The position numbers were made by a program, and so were the translations under genes. Positions 42,438 to 50,525 of a stretch of 52,702 nt of DNA are shown here, piece after piece. The number at the start of each line of letters is the position of its first letter. Positions within the stretch are counted from its first letter, which is position 1. The DNA lies in assembly GCA_900319855.1 (NCBI GenBank), contig ONQC01000013.1:1-52702 (forward strand). Reading direction: 5' to 3'. Source of the DNA: an uncultured Bacteroidales bacterium. Its GTDB lineage: Bacteria > Bacteroidota > Bacteroidia > Bacteroidales > UBA932. A model generated the notes under the pieces. It was not told the DNA's origin. It worked only from the letters and a program-made list of their open reading frames with translations, and searched no databases.

Positions 42438-44459
42438 CTATTCCTCGGAGGCGTCCTCCAGGGAACGGATCTGGTTCTCCAGGTCTTTCAGCTCCTGCTT
42501 GGCCTGGGCGATGCGCTCCTGCATCTGCCGGATCAGGGATTCCGAATTCTTGGAGGCGGCAAAGAAACCGATGTTGTTCTCGTAGGTATCGATTTCCTGC
42601 TGGAGTTTGTTGTACTTGAGCACCAGCTTGTCCTTTTCCGTCATCGGAGCCCGCTGCTGGACCGGACGTCCGCCACCCCGGCGTTCACCGCGCTGGGGAC
42701 CGCGTCCGCCCCGCCAATCCGGGAACTTGGCCTGCATGGCGTCACGGAAGGCCTTGGCGATATTCTCCTTTTCCTTGAACGGGACGAAGCCGATCGCCTG
42801 CCAACGCTCGCTGTAAGCCTGGGCTGCGTCATGCATCACCTGCTCGTCCTCCGTCGGCTCGAAAGCATTGATCTCCTCGATGAGGGCCTTCTTCAGGCGG
42901 AGGTTGCCATAATAGTCATTCTCAGGCTTGGCATTCTTGTCCCGCTCGGCGAAGAACGCATCGCAGGCCGCGCGGAAACGCTTCCAGAGCTGTTCGGATT
43001 TCTTGCGCGGAACAGCGCCGATCTCCTTCCACTGCTTCTGCAGGTCGATGAAAGCCTCGGTCGTCTTCTTCCAATCCGTGCTGGCCTTGAGTTCCTCGGC
43101 CTTTTCGATAAGGGCCAGCTTCTTCTCGAGGTTCTCGTTCATGCTGTCCTTGAACCCGGAATAATACAGACGCTTGCGCTCGAAGAACTTGTCACAGGCA
43201 GCGCGGAAGCGGTCATAGATCCGCTGGTTTTCCTTCTTGGTGGCAAAGCCGATGGTCTTCCATTCTTTCTGGATATCTTCGATTTCCTTGGAAAGGTTGT
43301 TCCACTCGAGGGAAGAAGCGATGTCTTCCTTGGCGGCAAGAGCCTCCACACGCTCGCAGAGCGCCTGCTTGGCAGCCAGGTTCTCGACCTGCTTTTCCTT
43401 CTGGCCTTCGAAATAGCCCTGGTACTTGCGGTTGATCACGGCCGTGGCGGCCTTGAACCGCTCCCAGATGGACTCGCGGAACTCTTTGGCCACCGGACCG
43501 AATTCCTTCCACTGTTCGTGCAGTTTCTGCAGCTCCTTGAAAGCATCCACGACATTCTCGTCCTCCGCGAGACGTTCCGCCTCTTCGCAGAACTTCTCCT
43601 TGGCTTCGAGGTTCTTCTTGAAGTCCAGGTCACGCATGTCGCGGTCCAGCTGGACCTTGTCATAGAACTTCTCCACATAGAACTGGTAAGTGTCGTTCAG
43701 GTTCCGGAAATCCGCCACGGGGACCGGGCCGATCTCGCGCCAGCGGGCCTGGAGGGCACGGAAATCCGGGAAGGAGGCGCTGACGTCTTCCTGACGCTCG
43801 ACCAGGGCCTTGAGGTCCTCGATCACGGCCTGCTTCTTGACCAGGTTGTCCGCACGTTCCGCATCCAGCTGCCGGTTGTATTCGCCGCGCTCCTTGCGGA
43901 AACGGTTATAGAGTGACTTGAATCCGCTCTCGATGGCCTCGAACGGACCGACCTGCTCGTCAGCTGCAACCGGAGCCTCTTCCTCGGCAACGTCCCCGAC
44001 AGGTTCCTCGACGGGTGCCAGGCCGGCATCCGCCTTCTCCTTGGAGAGTTTCTTGTAGAAGGCGGCCTTGATGGCCTCGGCCTCCTTGGCTCTCTTCATC
44101 CGGGCCTCGTCGGACATCAGTCCTTCGAACAGGCTTGTCAGTTCGGCCAGGGATTTCTCGGCAAAACGGGCTGCAGGTTCCAGGGCCTCCTTGACGTCAT
44201 CGACGACATCCTGCACCTTGCCGACGGCTTCTCCGGTCATCTCCGCCGCCTTCTGGGCAACTTCAACGACCTTGTCCTCGATTGCGTCGACCGTTTCCTG
44301 CAAATTGGAAGCGGCGGGTTCTTCCCCGGCAGGTTCGGCGACCGGCTCGGCGGCTACGGGTTCTTCCGTCTTCGGCGTTTCGGCGACGGGGGCTTCCTGA
44401 ACAGGATTTTCGGCTACATCTGAAGGCTTGAGCACTTCAGGATTCAATTCTTCACTCAT
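42438..44459 (-). CDS. DUF349 repeat protein
   Basis: This 673-residue cytoplasmic protein begins with an acidic Pro/Ala/Glu-rich region (about 1-70), then helical stretches and about five DUF349 units. The units recur with patterns such as LQKQWKEIGAVPRKKSEQLW followed by RFRAACDAFFAERD, and LHEQWKEFGPVAKEFRESIW. A basic Arg/Gly patch (RGGRGPQRGERRGGGRP, near 595) and a C-terminal coiled coil follow. The function of the family is poorly known. Relatives have been linked to translation or ribosome-associated stress. ATG 44459 (MSEELNPE) is chosen because the promoter at 44523-44530 leaves no room for the ATG at 44525. yidC follows in the same direction. Confidence 0.88.
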   Translation of the reverse strand: MSEELNPEVLKPSDVAENPVQEAPVAETPKTEEPVAAEPVAEPAGEEPAASNLQETVDAIEDKVVEVAQKAAEMTGEAVGKVQDVVDDVKEALEPAARFAEKSLAELTSLFEGLMSDEARMKRAKEAEAIKAAFYKKLSKEKADAGLAPVEEPVGDVAEEEAPVAADEQVGPFEAIESGFKSLYNRFRKERGEYNRQLDAERADNLVKKQAVIEDLKALVERQEDVSASFPDFRALQARWREIGPVPVADFRNLNDTYQFYVEKFYDKVQLDRDMRDLDFKKNLEAKEKFCEEAERLAEDENVVDAFKELQKLHEQWKEFGPVAKEFRESIWERFKAATAVINRKYQGYFEGQKEKQVENLAAKQALCERVEALAAKEDIASSLEWNNLSKEIEDIQKEWKTIGFATKKENQRIYDRFRAACDKFFERKRLYYSGFKDSMNENLEKKLALIEKAEELKASTDWKKTTEAFIDLQKQWKEIGAVPRKKSEQLWKRFRAACDAFFAERDKNAKPENDYYGNLRLKKALIEEINAFEPTEDEQVMHDAAQAYSERWQAIGFVPFKEKENIAKAFRDAMQAKFPDWRGGRGPQRGERRGGGRPVQQRAPMTEKDKLVLKYNKLQQEIDTYENNIGFFAASKNSESLIRQMQERIAQAKQELKDLENQIRSLEDASEE

Positions 44460-44522
44460 GTTTGATGGTGTTTCAGTTGTTAATAAAGTTTGCCGCAGGC
44501 TTCCAGAGCCGCGTACAAGATG

Positions 44523-44530
44523 CAAATATA
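44523..44530 (-). promoter_or_regulatory. -7 promoter element for the DUF349 gene
   Basis: TATATTTG on the minus strand, 64 bases upstream of ATG 44459. Confidence 0.6.
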
Positions 44531-44553
44531 TCGAAAAATTTATGAAAAAACAC

Positions 44554-44561
44554 TAATTTTG
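44554..44561 (+). promoter_or_regulatory. -7 promoter element for trmD
   Basis: TAATTTTG on the plus strand, 24 bases before ATG 44586, divergent from the DUF349 box. Confidence 0.55.
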
Positions 44562-44585
44562 CGCACTGATTGAAAATAAGTTATT

Positions 44586-45269
44586 ATGCGCATCGATATC
44601 CTCACCGTCGTTCCCGAACTGCTTGAAAGCCCGCTCAGCCACTCCATCGTCGGCAGGGCCGTCAAGAAAGGGCTCGTCGAAATTCATATCCACAACATCC
44701 GCAAATACGGTCTGGGCCCCCGCGCCACCGTCGACGACTACTGCTACGGCGGCGATGCCGGCATGGTCATGATGGTCGAACCGGTTTTCAAGATGATTGA
44801 AGAGCTGAAAGCCGAGCGGGACTATGACGAAGTCATCTACATGTCCCCGGACGGGGAACTGCTGAACCAGGGAATTGCCAACGAGCTGTCGCTCAAAGGA
44901 AACCTGATCCTGCTTTGCGGCCACTACAAGGGAATCGACCATCGCATCCGCGAGCACCTTGTCACGCGGGAGATTTCGGTCGGCGACTATGTCGTCAGCG
45001 GCGGCGAGATTCCGGCCGCCCTGCTCGCCGATGCCATCATCCGCCTGATCCCCGGCGCCCTGACGGATGAGACCTCCGCCTTGTCCGACAGTTTCCAGGA
45101 TGACCTGCTCTCCCCGCCCGTCTATACCCGGCCGGCCGAATTCAACGGTTGGAAAGTACCGGACGTCCTGCTCAGCGGCAATCCGAAACTGATCCGTGCC
45201 TGGCAGGATGAACAGGCCCTGGAGCGCACAAAACGGCTCCGTCCCGGACTGCTGCAAAAAAAATCCTGA
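44586..45269 (+). CDS. trmD: tRNA (guanine37-N1)-methyltransferase
   Basis: This 227-residue SPOUT (knotted) methyltransferase makes m1G37 in tRNAs and so prevents frameshifting. Hallmarks are [73 protein letters not shown] and [22 protein letters not shown]. The length is normal. Unlike in many bacteria it is not next to rimM, rpsP or rplS. It is a single gene, followed by the small transcription unit at 45276-45438. Confidence 0.97.
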   Translation: MRIDILTVVPELLESPLSHSIVGRAVKKGLVEIHIHNIRKYGLGPRATVDDYCYGGDAGMVMMVEPVFKMIEELKAERDYDEVIYMSPDGELLNQGIANELSLKGNLILLCGHYKGIDHRIREHLVTREISVGDYVVSGGEIPAALLADAIIRLIPGALTDETSALSDSFQDDLLSPPVYTRPAEFNGWKVPDVLLSGNPKLIRAWQDEQALERTKRLRPGLLQKKS

Positions 45270-45275
45270 CAAAAA

Positions 45276-45306
45276 TTTGCAAATCGTTTTATTTCGTGTA
45301 ACTTTG
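45276..45306 (+). promoter_or_regulatory. Strong promoter after trmD
   Basis: TTTG at 45276-45279, exactly 19 bp, then TAACTTTG at 45299-45306. It is one of the best consensus matches in the window, with no long gene behind it. Confidence 0.7.
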
Positions 45307-45328
45307 CACTCCGGAATTAAAACGTTAC

Positions 45329-45409
45329 ATGAAAACCAACCGCTCCGGCGGAAAGACATATCTTACTGACCAGATAATTATTTCCTTAACGGAAACACTT
45401 GCTAACTAA
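45329..45409 (+). CDS. Possible 26-residue small protein
   Basis: ATG 45329 to TAA 45407-45409 encodes a 26-residue peptide: basic at the start (MKTNRSGGKTYLTD), then a short hydrophobic stretch (QIIISLTETLAN). It sits about 17 bases behind the predicted transcription start and just before the terminator. No Shine-Dalgarno sequence is visible, as is normal here. Chance cannot be excluded for so short a frame. The peptide resembles nothing I know. Confidence 0.3.
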   Translation: MKTNRSGGKTYLTDQIIISLTETLAN

Positions 45410-45414
45410 CCGTT

Positions 45415-45438
45415 AAAGCCCGCTGAGAAGCGGGCTTT
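45415..45438. terminator. Terminator of the small transcript, also facing the TonB receptor gene
   Basis: AAAGCCCGCT (45415-45424) and AGCGGGCTTT (45429-45438) form a perfect 10-bp stem closed by GAGA. The T-tail is short on both strands. Confidence 0.7.
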
Positions 45439-45464
45439 ACTGCATCTGTGCGCCAGGCGCGACC

Positions 45465-47744
45465 TTAGAAACGATAGGTGATTTTCGCCATGAAATTCCG
45501 CGGAGCCTGCGGGAAGACCCCCTCTTCCTGGTACCAGCCGTCCTTCTCGAAGAACGCCCGGTAGACCCACGCATCAGCGTAATACATCCGGTTGAAGAAG
45601 TTGTTCACATACAGGGAAAGTTCCAGGGTCCCGGTCCGGAGGGCGAACGCATGGCTGAGCGATGCATTCGAGACCCAGTAGGCCGGAATACAGCGGTCGG
45701 CGCTTTCCGTACTGTCCCAATACTGTTTCCCGACGTACTTGACATCCACTGAAAAAGTCGTCGTCCGAAGGGATCCGCGGGCGAGGTTCTGCAGCGGAGT
45801 CCAGGTCAGTTGTCCCATTCCCACGACGGACGGGGAAAGCAGCATGGTCACTTCGTCGAAATGCTCCTGCTGCTGTCCCTGGTAGCTCCAATCATCCAGG
45901 TTGTCGTAGACTTCATAGAATTTCGTGTAATCCTTGATCTTGTTGGTGCTCAAGGTCGTATTACCGGCGAGCTGCAGGTTGCTCCAGGGCTTCCAGGCGG
46001 CCGAGAGTTCAACGCCCCGGCGCCAGCTCCGGTCGACATTGTCCTTGATCGCATAGCCGGAAGCGGAGAGTTCCCCCGTTTCCAGCAGCATATCCCGATA
46101 CTCCATCAGATAGACATTGGCCCCGGCGCTGAACCGGGGGCTCTCGAAGGCATAACCGGCCTCCACATCCACCATCTTTTCCGGCTTGAGTTCCCGGTCC
46201 CCTCCCTCGAGGTTGTTGCTTTCGATGATCTCCTTGATGTCGCTGCGACCCGGCTCCCGGTGGCCCAAGGCGACGGAGGCGTACAGTTTGTTGAAGCCGA
46301 ACGTCGCGGTCAGGCCCGCCCGCGGGTTGACGAAGTGCCAGGTCTTGCCGAAATCCATCGGCAGGTCGTCCTCGTCATCGATCCCCGACATATCCAGCCG
46401 GACACCCCGGTACTGCACGTCGGCATAGCCGGTCAACCACGCGTTGAAACCGTATTCGGCCCGGGCGAACACATTGGCCTCCTGCTTGATACCGGTATTG
46501 AGATACCAGTTGTTCTCCCGGCTGCGGACGTTCAGCGGAGCGTAGTCGTACCCCTTGCCCAGCGCCTGGTGCCAGAGCAGTTCCCCATAGTGGTCGCCGT
46601 CATACCGGGACACGTTGATCCCTCCCACGAAGCGGAGTCGGTTGCTGCGGAAGGTCACCTCGGAATTGGCAACCCAGTAGCCATTGGCCATGGTTTTGCG
46701 GAAAATGACATCTCCCTTGGTCTTGGCGGTTACGTCCCCATACCGGAAATCAGACGGGAATCCGTAGGCGCTCAGTTTCTTGCCGGTCTTGTAACGCTCA
46801 TTATAGCCATAGCCGTCCGTATAGTTCAGGGTCGTCGACCACGTCCAACGATCGCTGAACTGATGCGTCCAGTTGAGCTGTACATGCTGCTGCAGGTAGT
46901 TGTCGGAATGATTCCGGTAATACCGCTCATTCCCTTGGGCATCATAGTAAATGCCTTCCGGGTTCCGGGTGCGGTCGTTTTCCAGGTCCACCAGCGGGAT
47001 TCCGGTCCAGGTAATGCCCGTCGCCTGCTCGCCGCGCAGATACGTCAGGCGCAGGGAATTCCTCCCTTTCAACCATCCGGCTACGGCAAAGACGCTGGAA
47101 GCATCGCCCCAGGCATTCCGGATATACCCTTCCGTCTCATTGGTCGAATAGGCCAGGCTGAAATACAGGCCATTGGGTAGCAAGCCCGTAGAGCCGGACG
47201 CCGTCAGAATCCGGGTGTCATAGGAACCGGCCGAGAAATCGATCCGCGCCGTCGGATCCGCACCGACAAAGGCCGTGTTCATGTTGATGCTGGCCCCGAA
47301 AGCGCCCGCACCGTTCGCAGAGGTTCCCAGGCCCCGCTGAACCTGGACTCCGGACAGGATTCCCGTCAGGGCCGGGATGTTCACCCAGAAGACCTCCTGG
47401 GATTCGGCGTCATTCAGGGTGATGCCGTTCAGGGTCACGTTGATCTGGGATCCTTTCGAGCCGCGGATGGTCATCTTGGAATAGCCGATGCCCGTACCGC
47501 CTTCATGGGAAACGACGACGGAAGGTTGCAAAGCCAGCGTCATCGGCAGGGAGTTGATTGGATTGGCGCGGCGGAGTTCGTCCTTCCCTACCGTCGAATA
47601 CGTGACCGGCGTGGCCTTTCCGGCCCGGGATGCGGACACGACGACACTGTCCAGCCGCTCTTGTTTTTCAGGCGTTTGCGCCCAGGCGGCATTCTGCATC
47701 AGAAGCATGGCTGCCGCAGCCGTCAAAAAAGAAAAACCTCGCAT
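45465..47744 (-). CDS. TonB-dependent outer-membrane receptor, probably for thiamine
   Basis: The product is 759 residues from ATG 47744. It has a signal peptide (MRGFSFLTAAAAMLLMQNAAWA), a TonB-box-like region (LDSVVVSASRAGKATPV), a plug domain with MTIRGSKGSQINVTLNGITLNDAE, and a 22-strand-type barrel ending FMAKITYRF. No SusD partner lies next to it, so it is a BtuB/FepA-like single receptor, not a Sus pair. The TPP riboswitch directly upstream (47762-47857) strongly suggests thiamine or a thiamine precursor as ligand, as for the Bacteroides thiamine receptor. Upstream ATGs at 47756 and 47774 are in frame, but 47774 lies inside the riboswitch 3' strand. Confidence 0.9.
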   Translation of the reverse strand: MRGFSFLTAAAAMLLMQNAAWAQTPEKQERLDSVVVSASRAGKATPVTYSTVGKDELRRANPINSLPMTLALQPSVVVSHEGGTGIGYSKMTIRGSKGSQINVTLNGITLNDAESQEVFWVNIPALTGILSGVQVQRGLGTSANGAGAFGASINMNTAFVGADPTARIDFSAGSYDTRILTASGSTGLLPNGLYFSLAYSTNETEGYIRNAWGDASSVFAVAGWLKGRNSLRLTYLRGEQATGITWTGIPLVDLENDRTRNPEGIYYDAQGNERYYRNHSDNYLQQHVQLNWTHQFSDRWTWSTTLNYTDGYGYNERYKTGKKLSAYGFPSDFRYGDVTAKTKGDVIFRKTMANGYWVANSEVTFRSNRLRFVGGINVSRYDGDHYGELLWHQALGKGYDYAPLNVRSRENNWYLNTGIKQEANVFARAEYGFNAWLTGYADVQYRGVRLDMSGIDDEDDLPMDFGKTWHFVNPRAGLTATFGFNKLYASVALGHREPGRSDIKEIIESNNLEGGDRELKPEKMVDVEAGYAFESPRFSAGANVYLMEYRDMLLETGELSASGYAIKDNVDRSWRRGVELSAAWKPWSNLQLAGNTTLSTNKIKDYTKFYEVYDNLDDWSYQGQQQEHFDEVTMLLSPSVVGMGQLTWTPLQNLARGSLRTTTFSVDVKYVGKQYWDSTESADRCIPAYWVSNASLSHAFALRTGTLELSLYVNNFFNRMYYADAWVYRAFFEKDGWYQEEGVFPQAPRNFMAKITYRF

Positions 47745-47761
47745 ATAATGGTTCATTAATG

Positions 47762-47857
47762 CAAGGGGGTACATGAGGTTCAGCCTTCCCTACGGCGGTA
47801 CGGACCGCATCAGGTTCATTGGGTATGATCTCAGCCGGCCTGAGCCGGCACCCCCGC
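47762..47857 (-). promoter_or_regulatory. TPP (thiamine pyrophosphate) riboswitch
   Basis: The minus strand carries the THI-box core in order: P1 5' strand GCGGGGGTGCC, CTGAGA (47834-47829), TACCC, GAACCTGAT (47817-47809), a variable stem, CGTAGGGAA (around 47793-47785), and P1 3' strand ACCCCC just before the receptor start. The closeness of P1 to the start codon suggests control of translation initiation, but termination is possible. The cyclase gene ends 32 bases upstream. Confidence 0.93.
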
Positions 47858-47889
47858 TTTATGTATGTTTCCCGGATCGTCCGGGTCCG

Positions 47890-48645
47890 TTATTTCTCCA
47901 CCAGCTTCACTTCGTACAGCCGGGGCCAGTATTTCCCGGTCAGGTACGTCTTCTTCGTAGCCGGATCATAGGCAATGCCGTTCAGCACATCCGTCCGGTT
48001 ATCCCTTAACTGTCTCGGCAGCAAGCCTGTGCAATCGACGGTCGCTTCCACGTTCCCGCTCTTCGGATCGATGATCAGGATCATGTCGGAAGTGTAGACA
48101 TTCGCCCAGACCTTGCCGTCGATATACTCCAGTTCATTCAGCATATTCACGGGCCGGCCGTTCAGCTTGACCGTCACCGTCCGCTGCACGCCGAACTGCT
48201 TGTCCATGAAATACAGGCGGGCCGTGCCGTCGCTGGCGATCAGCTGTTTCCCATCCGTGGTCAGGCCCCAGCCCTCCCGGGGATAGGAGAACGCTTGCTT
48301 GTATTCCAGGGTACCGGCGTCATACACGAAGGCGACTTTGTTCGTCCAGGTCAGGATGAACAGCTGGCCGTCCAGGATGACCGATCCCTCCACGAAATAC
48401 TTCCGGCCGAAGTCCAGCTTGCGAAGCGCCTTTCCCGTCGCCAGGTCCACGATCCGGAAGGTCGATTCACCGTATTGTCCCGTACTCTCGTAAAAATGGC
48501 CGCCATCGAAGAAGATGCCTTGGGTATAAGATTGGGTATCATGCAGATAGTCCTTGACTACCTGCAACTTATACTGACGGACCTTCCCGTCCGCACAGGC
48601 GTTCAGGCTCAGCACTATCAGGATAAAAAGCAAGATTTTCTTCAT
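47890..48645 (-). CDS. Glutaminyl-peptide cyclotransferase lipoprotein
   Basis: This 251-residue protein has a lipoprotein signal peptide (lipobox LNAC, Cys17) and the beta-propeller glutaminyl cyclase family pattern: DTQSYTQGIFFDGGHFYESTGQYGES, YFVEGSVI, ILTWTNKVAFVYD, GWGLTTDGKQLIASDGTA, LNELEYIDGKVWANVY and VLNGIAYDP. It turns N-terminal glutamine of exported proteins into pyroglutamate. In Bacteroidetes this protects proteins whose mature ends begin with Gln. Several exported proteins in this window end their signal peptides just before Gln (barrel proteins, C1 peptidase, GIN protein). A TAACTTCG near-match to the -7 box is at 48687-48694. A CCCGGA/TCCGGG hairpin lies after the stop. Confidence 0.92.
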   Translation of the reverse strand: MKKILLFILIVLSLNACADGKVRQYKLQVVKDYLHDTQSYTQGIFFDGGHFYESTGQYGESTFRIVDLATGKALRKLDFGRKYFVEGSVILDGQLFILTWTNKVAFVYDAGTLEYKQAFSYPREGWGLTTDGKQLIASDGTARLYFMDKQFGVQRTVTVKLNGRPVNMLNELEYIDGKVWANVYTSDMILIIDPKSGNVEATVDCTGLLPRQLRDNRTDVLNGIAYDPATKKTYLTGKYWPRLYEVKLVEK

Positions 48646-48716
48646 GACAACCTATCTTATCAAAATCCATTCCTCTCGGAACGGCGCGAAGTTAGCAATT
48701 ATTTTTATTTTTTGCG

Positions 48717-48724
48717 TACCTTTG
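48717..48724 (+). promoter_or_regulatory. -7 promoter element for rnpB
   Basis: TACCTTTG on the plus strand, about seven bases before the estimated RNA start. Confidence 0.65.
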
Positions 48725-48730
48725 CCGGGC

Positions 48731-49106
48731 AAAGCCGCCCGAGAAGGCGGATGGAGAATGACAAGGCAGGACGATCTGCCGCGCCGGAAACGGTGAGGAA
48801 AGTCCGGACAGGACAGGGCACCCTGCTGCGGAAAGCGCAGATGGGAGTAATTTCATTCCGACCGTAACAGAAAACAACCGCCAGCCAGGTGTCTGTCACC
48901 TCGTTTTGATGACGCCGGATTGGTAAGGGTGAAAACGCGGGGTAAGAGCCCACGACGGCCGTCAGCGATGCCGGCCGGGTACGGAGACAGGGCCTGCAAG
49001 ACCAAATATACTGGCAGATGAGGGCTGCCCGCCCGATGCCAGGGGGTAGGTTGCGTAGATAAATGGCAGATTTAAAAACAGAAACCGGCTTACGGCCCCG
49101 CCTTGC
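48731..49106 (+). ncRNA. rnpB: RNase P RNA, bacterial class A
   Basis: The catalytic RNA of RNase P is recognised by its universal blocks: GAGGAAAGTCCGGAC in the 5' half, ACAGAAAACAACCGCC, AAGGGTGAAA with GGTAAGAGCCCAC, AGATAAATGGCAG and ACAGAA followed by CGGCTTA near the 3' end. P1 can be formed by AAGGCGG (48744-48750) and CCGCCTT (49098-49104). The ends are estimated from the promoter and from P1. It is a single gene between divergent and convergent minus-strand genes, with its own terminator. Confidence 0.95.
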
Positions 49107-49113
49107 AATTTAA

Positions 49114-49149
49114 AAGGACGACTGGAACCCAGCCGTCCTTCTTTTTTTT
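49114..49149 (+). terminator. Terminator of rnpB
   Basis: AAGGACG and CGTCCTT close a stem with inner CTGG/CAG pairing, followed by CTTTTTTTT. On the minus strand it can serve argH (TTTTAAATT tail). Confidence 0.88.
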
Positions 49150-49157
49150 CACGTCAA

Positions 49158-50525
49158 TCAGCCCAGCAGGGCGTCCAGGGCCGCGTGGACGCGGTCGAAC
49201 GGGAAGCGGGAGAGGATGGCATCCATCCGCGCGGCGACCCGGTCGTTGCACAGGTTTCCGACGGAGCCGATATGGGTATGTCCGAGGGTGGCCGGCGTAA
49301 CGGAGCCATCCGGTCCGGTCAGGGACGGATCCGGCCGGAAAGAGCCATCCTGCACCGCCTGGCCGACCTGCCGGTAGGCCTCACGGAACGGCACGCCGGC
49401 GGCCACGAGGCGGTTGACGGTTTCGACACTGAAGGCCGCCGCATACAAAGGCCTGGACATCAGGTCCTTCTCAACCGTCATATGACAGACCGCATAATCC
49501 AGGATATCCAGGACCTGGTCCATCTCGGCAAACAACGGCAGCCAGACCTCCTTGGTCAGCTGGAAGTCCCGGAAATAGCCCGAGGGAAGATTGGACAGCA
49601 TGCCCATCAAGGTAGCCGGGATCCCCTGCATCCGGTTGCAATGTGCCCGGATCAGTTCAAAGACATCGGGATTCTTCTTGTGCGGCATGATGCTCGAGCC
49701 CGTCGTCAGATTGTCCGGCAAATGGATGAAACCGAAATTCTGGCTCATGAACAGACAGCCGTCCATCGCGAAGCGCCCCAGCGTCTGGGCCAGCGAAGCG
49801 TAGGCCACGGAAACCGTCCACTCCATCTTACCCCGCCCCATCATGGCATGGACGGCATTGCAGTCCAGGTCCGAGAAGCCCAGCAGACGGGTTGTCATGT
49901 CCCGGTCCAGCGGTGCGGAAGAGCCATAACCGGCCGCTGCTCCCAGCGGGTTGCGGTCCGCCTGCTCCCAGGCGGCATGCAGCAGGGACAGGTCGTCCGT
50001 CAGGCGCTCCGCATAGGCTCCCAGCCACAGTCCGAAAGAAGAAGGCATCGCAACCTGCAGATGCGTATAGCCCGGCATCAGGACATCCTTCAATTCCTCG
50101 CTGCGGGCCTGCAGGTGGTCGAAGAGCGTCTTGACCTTTCCGACCGTATTCTCCAATGCCGCACGGGCGAACAACTTGACATCCAGCAGGACCTGGTCAT
50201 TGCGGGAACGGCCCGTATGGACCTTTTTCCCGATATCGCCCAGCGCACGCGTCAGTTCCAGTTCCACCTGGGAATGCACATCTTCGATTCCTTCTTCGAT
50301 GGTGAACTTCCCGTCTGCCGCCAGGGCATACAGTTTCCGCAGCTCCGGGAGCAGCTGGTCCCGCTCCCCTTCCGTGAGCAAGCCGACCGATGCCAGCATC
50401 GTCACGTGGGCCATCGTTCCCAAGATATCATAGGGAGCCAGCAACAGATCCAGTTCCCGGTCTTTCCCGATGGTGAATGCCTCGATCGAGGCATCCAGTG
50501 CATAACCCTTATCCCACAGTTTCAT
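49158..50525 (-). CDS. argH: Argininosuccinate lyase
   Basis: This 455-residue enzyme splits argininosuccinate to arginine and fumarate, the last step of arginine synthesis. Family marks are VHSQVELELTRALGDIGKKVHTGRSRNDQV, LMPGYTHLQVAMP, NPLGAAAGYGSSAPLDR and the signature GSSIMPHKKNPDVFELIR. The length is normal. The start overlaps the upstream M20 gene by four bases. It is third in argG-M20-argH on the minus strand and is followed by the shared rnpB terminator. Confidence 0.97.
   Translation of the reverse strand: MKLWDKGYALDASIEAFTIGKDRELDLLLAPYDILGTMAHVTMLASVGLLTEGERDQLLPELRKLYALAADGKFTIEEGIEDVHSQVELELTRALGDIGKKVHTGRSRNDQVLLDVKLFARAALENTVGKVKTLFDHLQARSEELKDVLMPGYTHLQVAMPSSFGLWLGAYAERLTDDLSLLHAAWEQADRNPLGAAAGYGSSAPLDRDMTTRLLGFSDLDCNAVHAMMGRGKMEWTVSVAYASLAQTLGRFAMDGCLFMSQNFGFIHLPDNLTTGSSIMPHKKNPDVFELIRAHCNRMQGIPATLMGMLSNLPSGYFRDFQLTKEVWLPLFAEMDQVLDILDYAVCHMTVEKDLMSRPLYAAAFSVETVNRLVAAGVPFREAYRQVGQAVQDGSFRPDPSLTGPDGSVTPATLGHTHIGSVGNLCNDRVAARMDAILSRFPFDRVHAALDALLG

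Larger units (their letters stand above)
45312..45438 (+). ncRNA. Candidate small transcript (or mRNA for a 26-residue peptide)
   Basis: A strong promoter and a perfect hairpin with GAGA loop (45415-45438) bracket about 125 bases. A TTAACGG/CCGTTAA pairing (about 45385-45416) would make a further stem. A 26-codon frame lies inside. I recognise no known RNA family. The ends are estimates. Confidence 0.45.
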
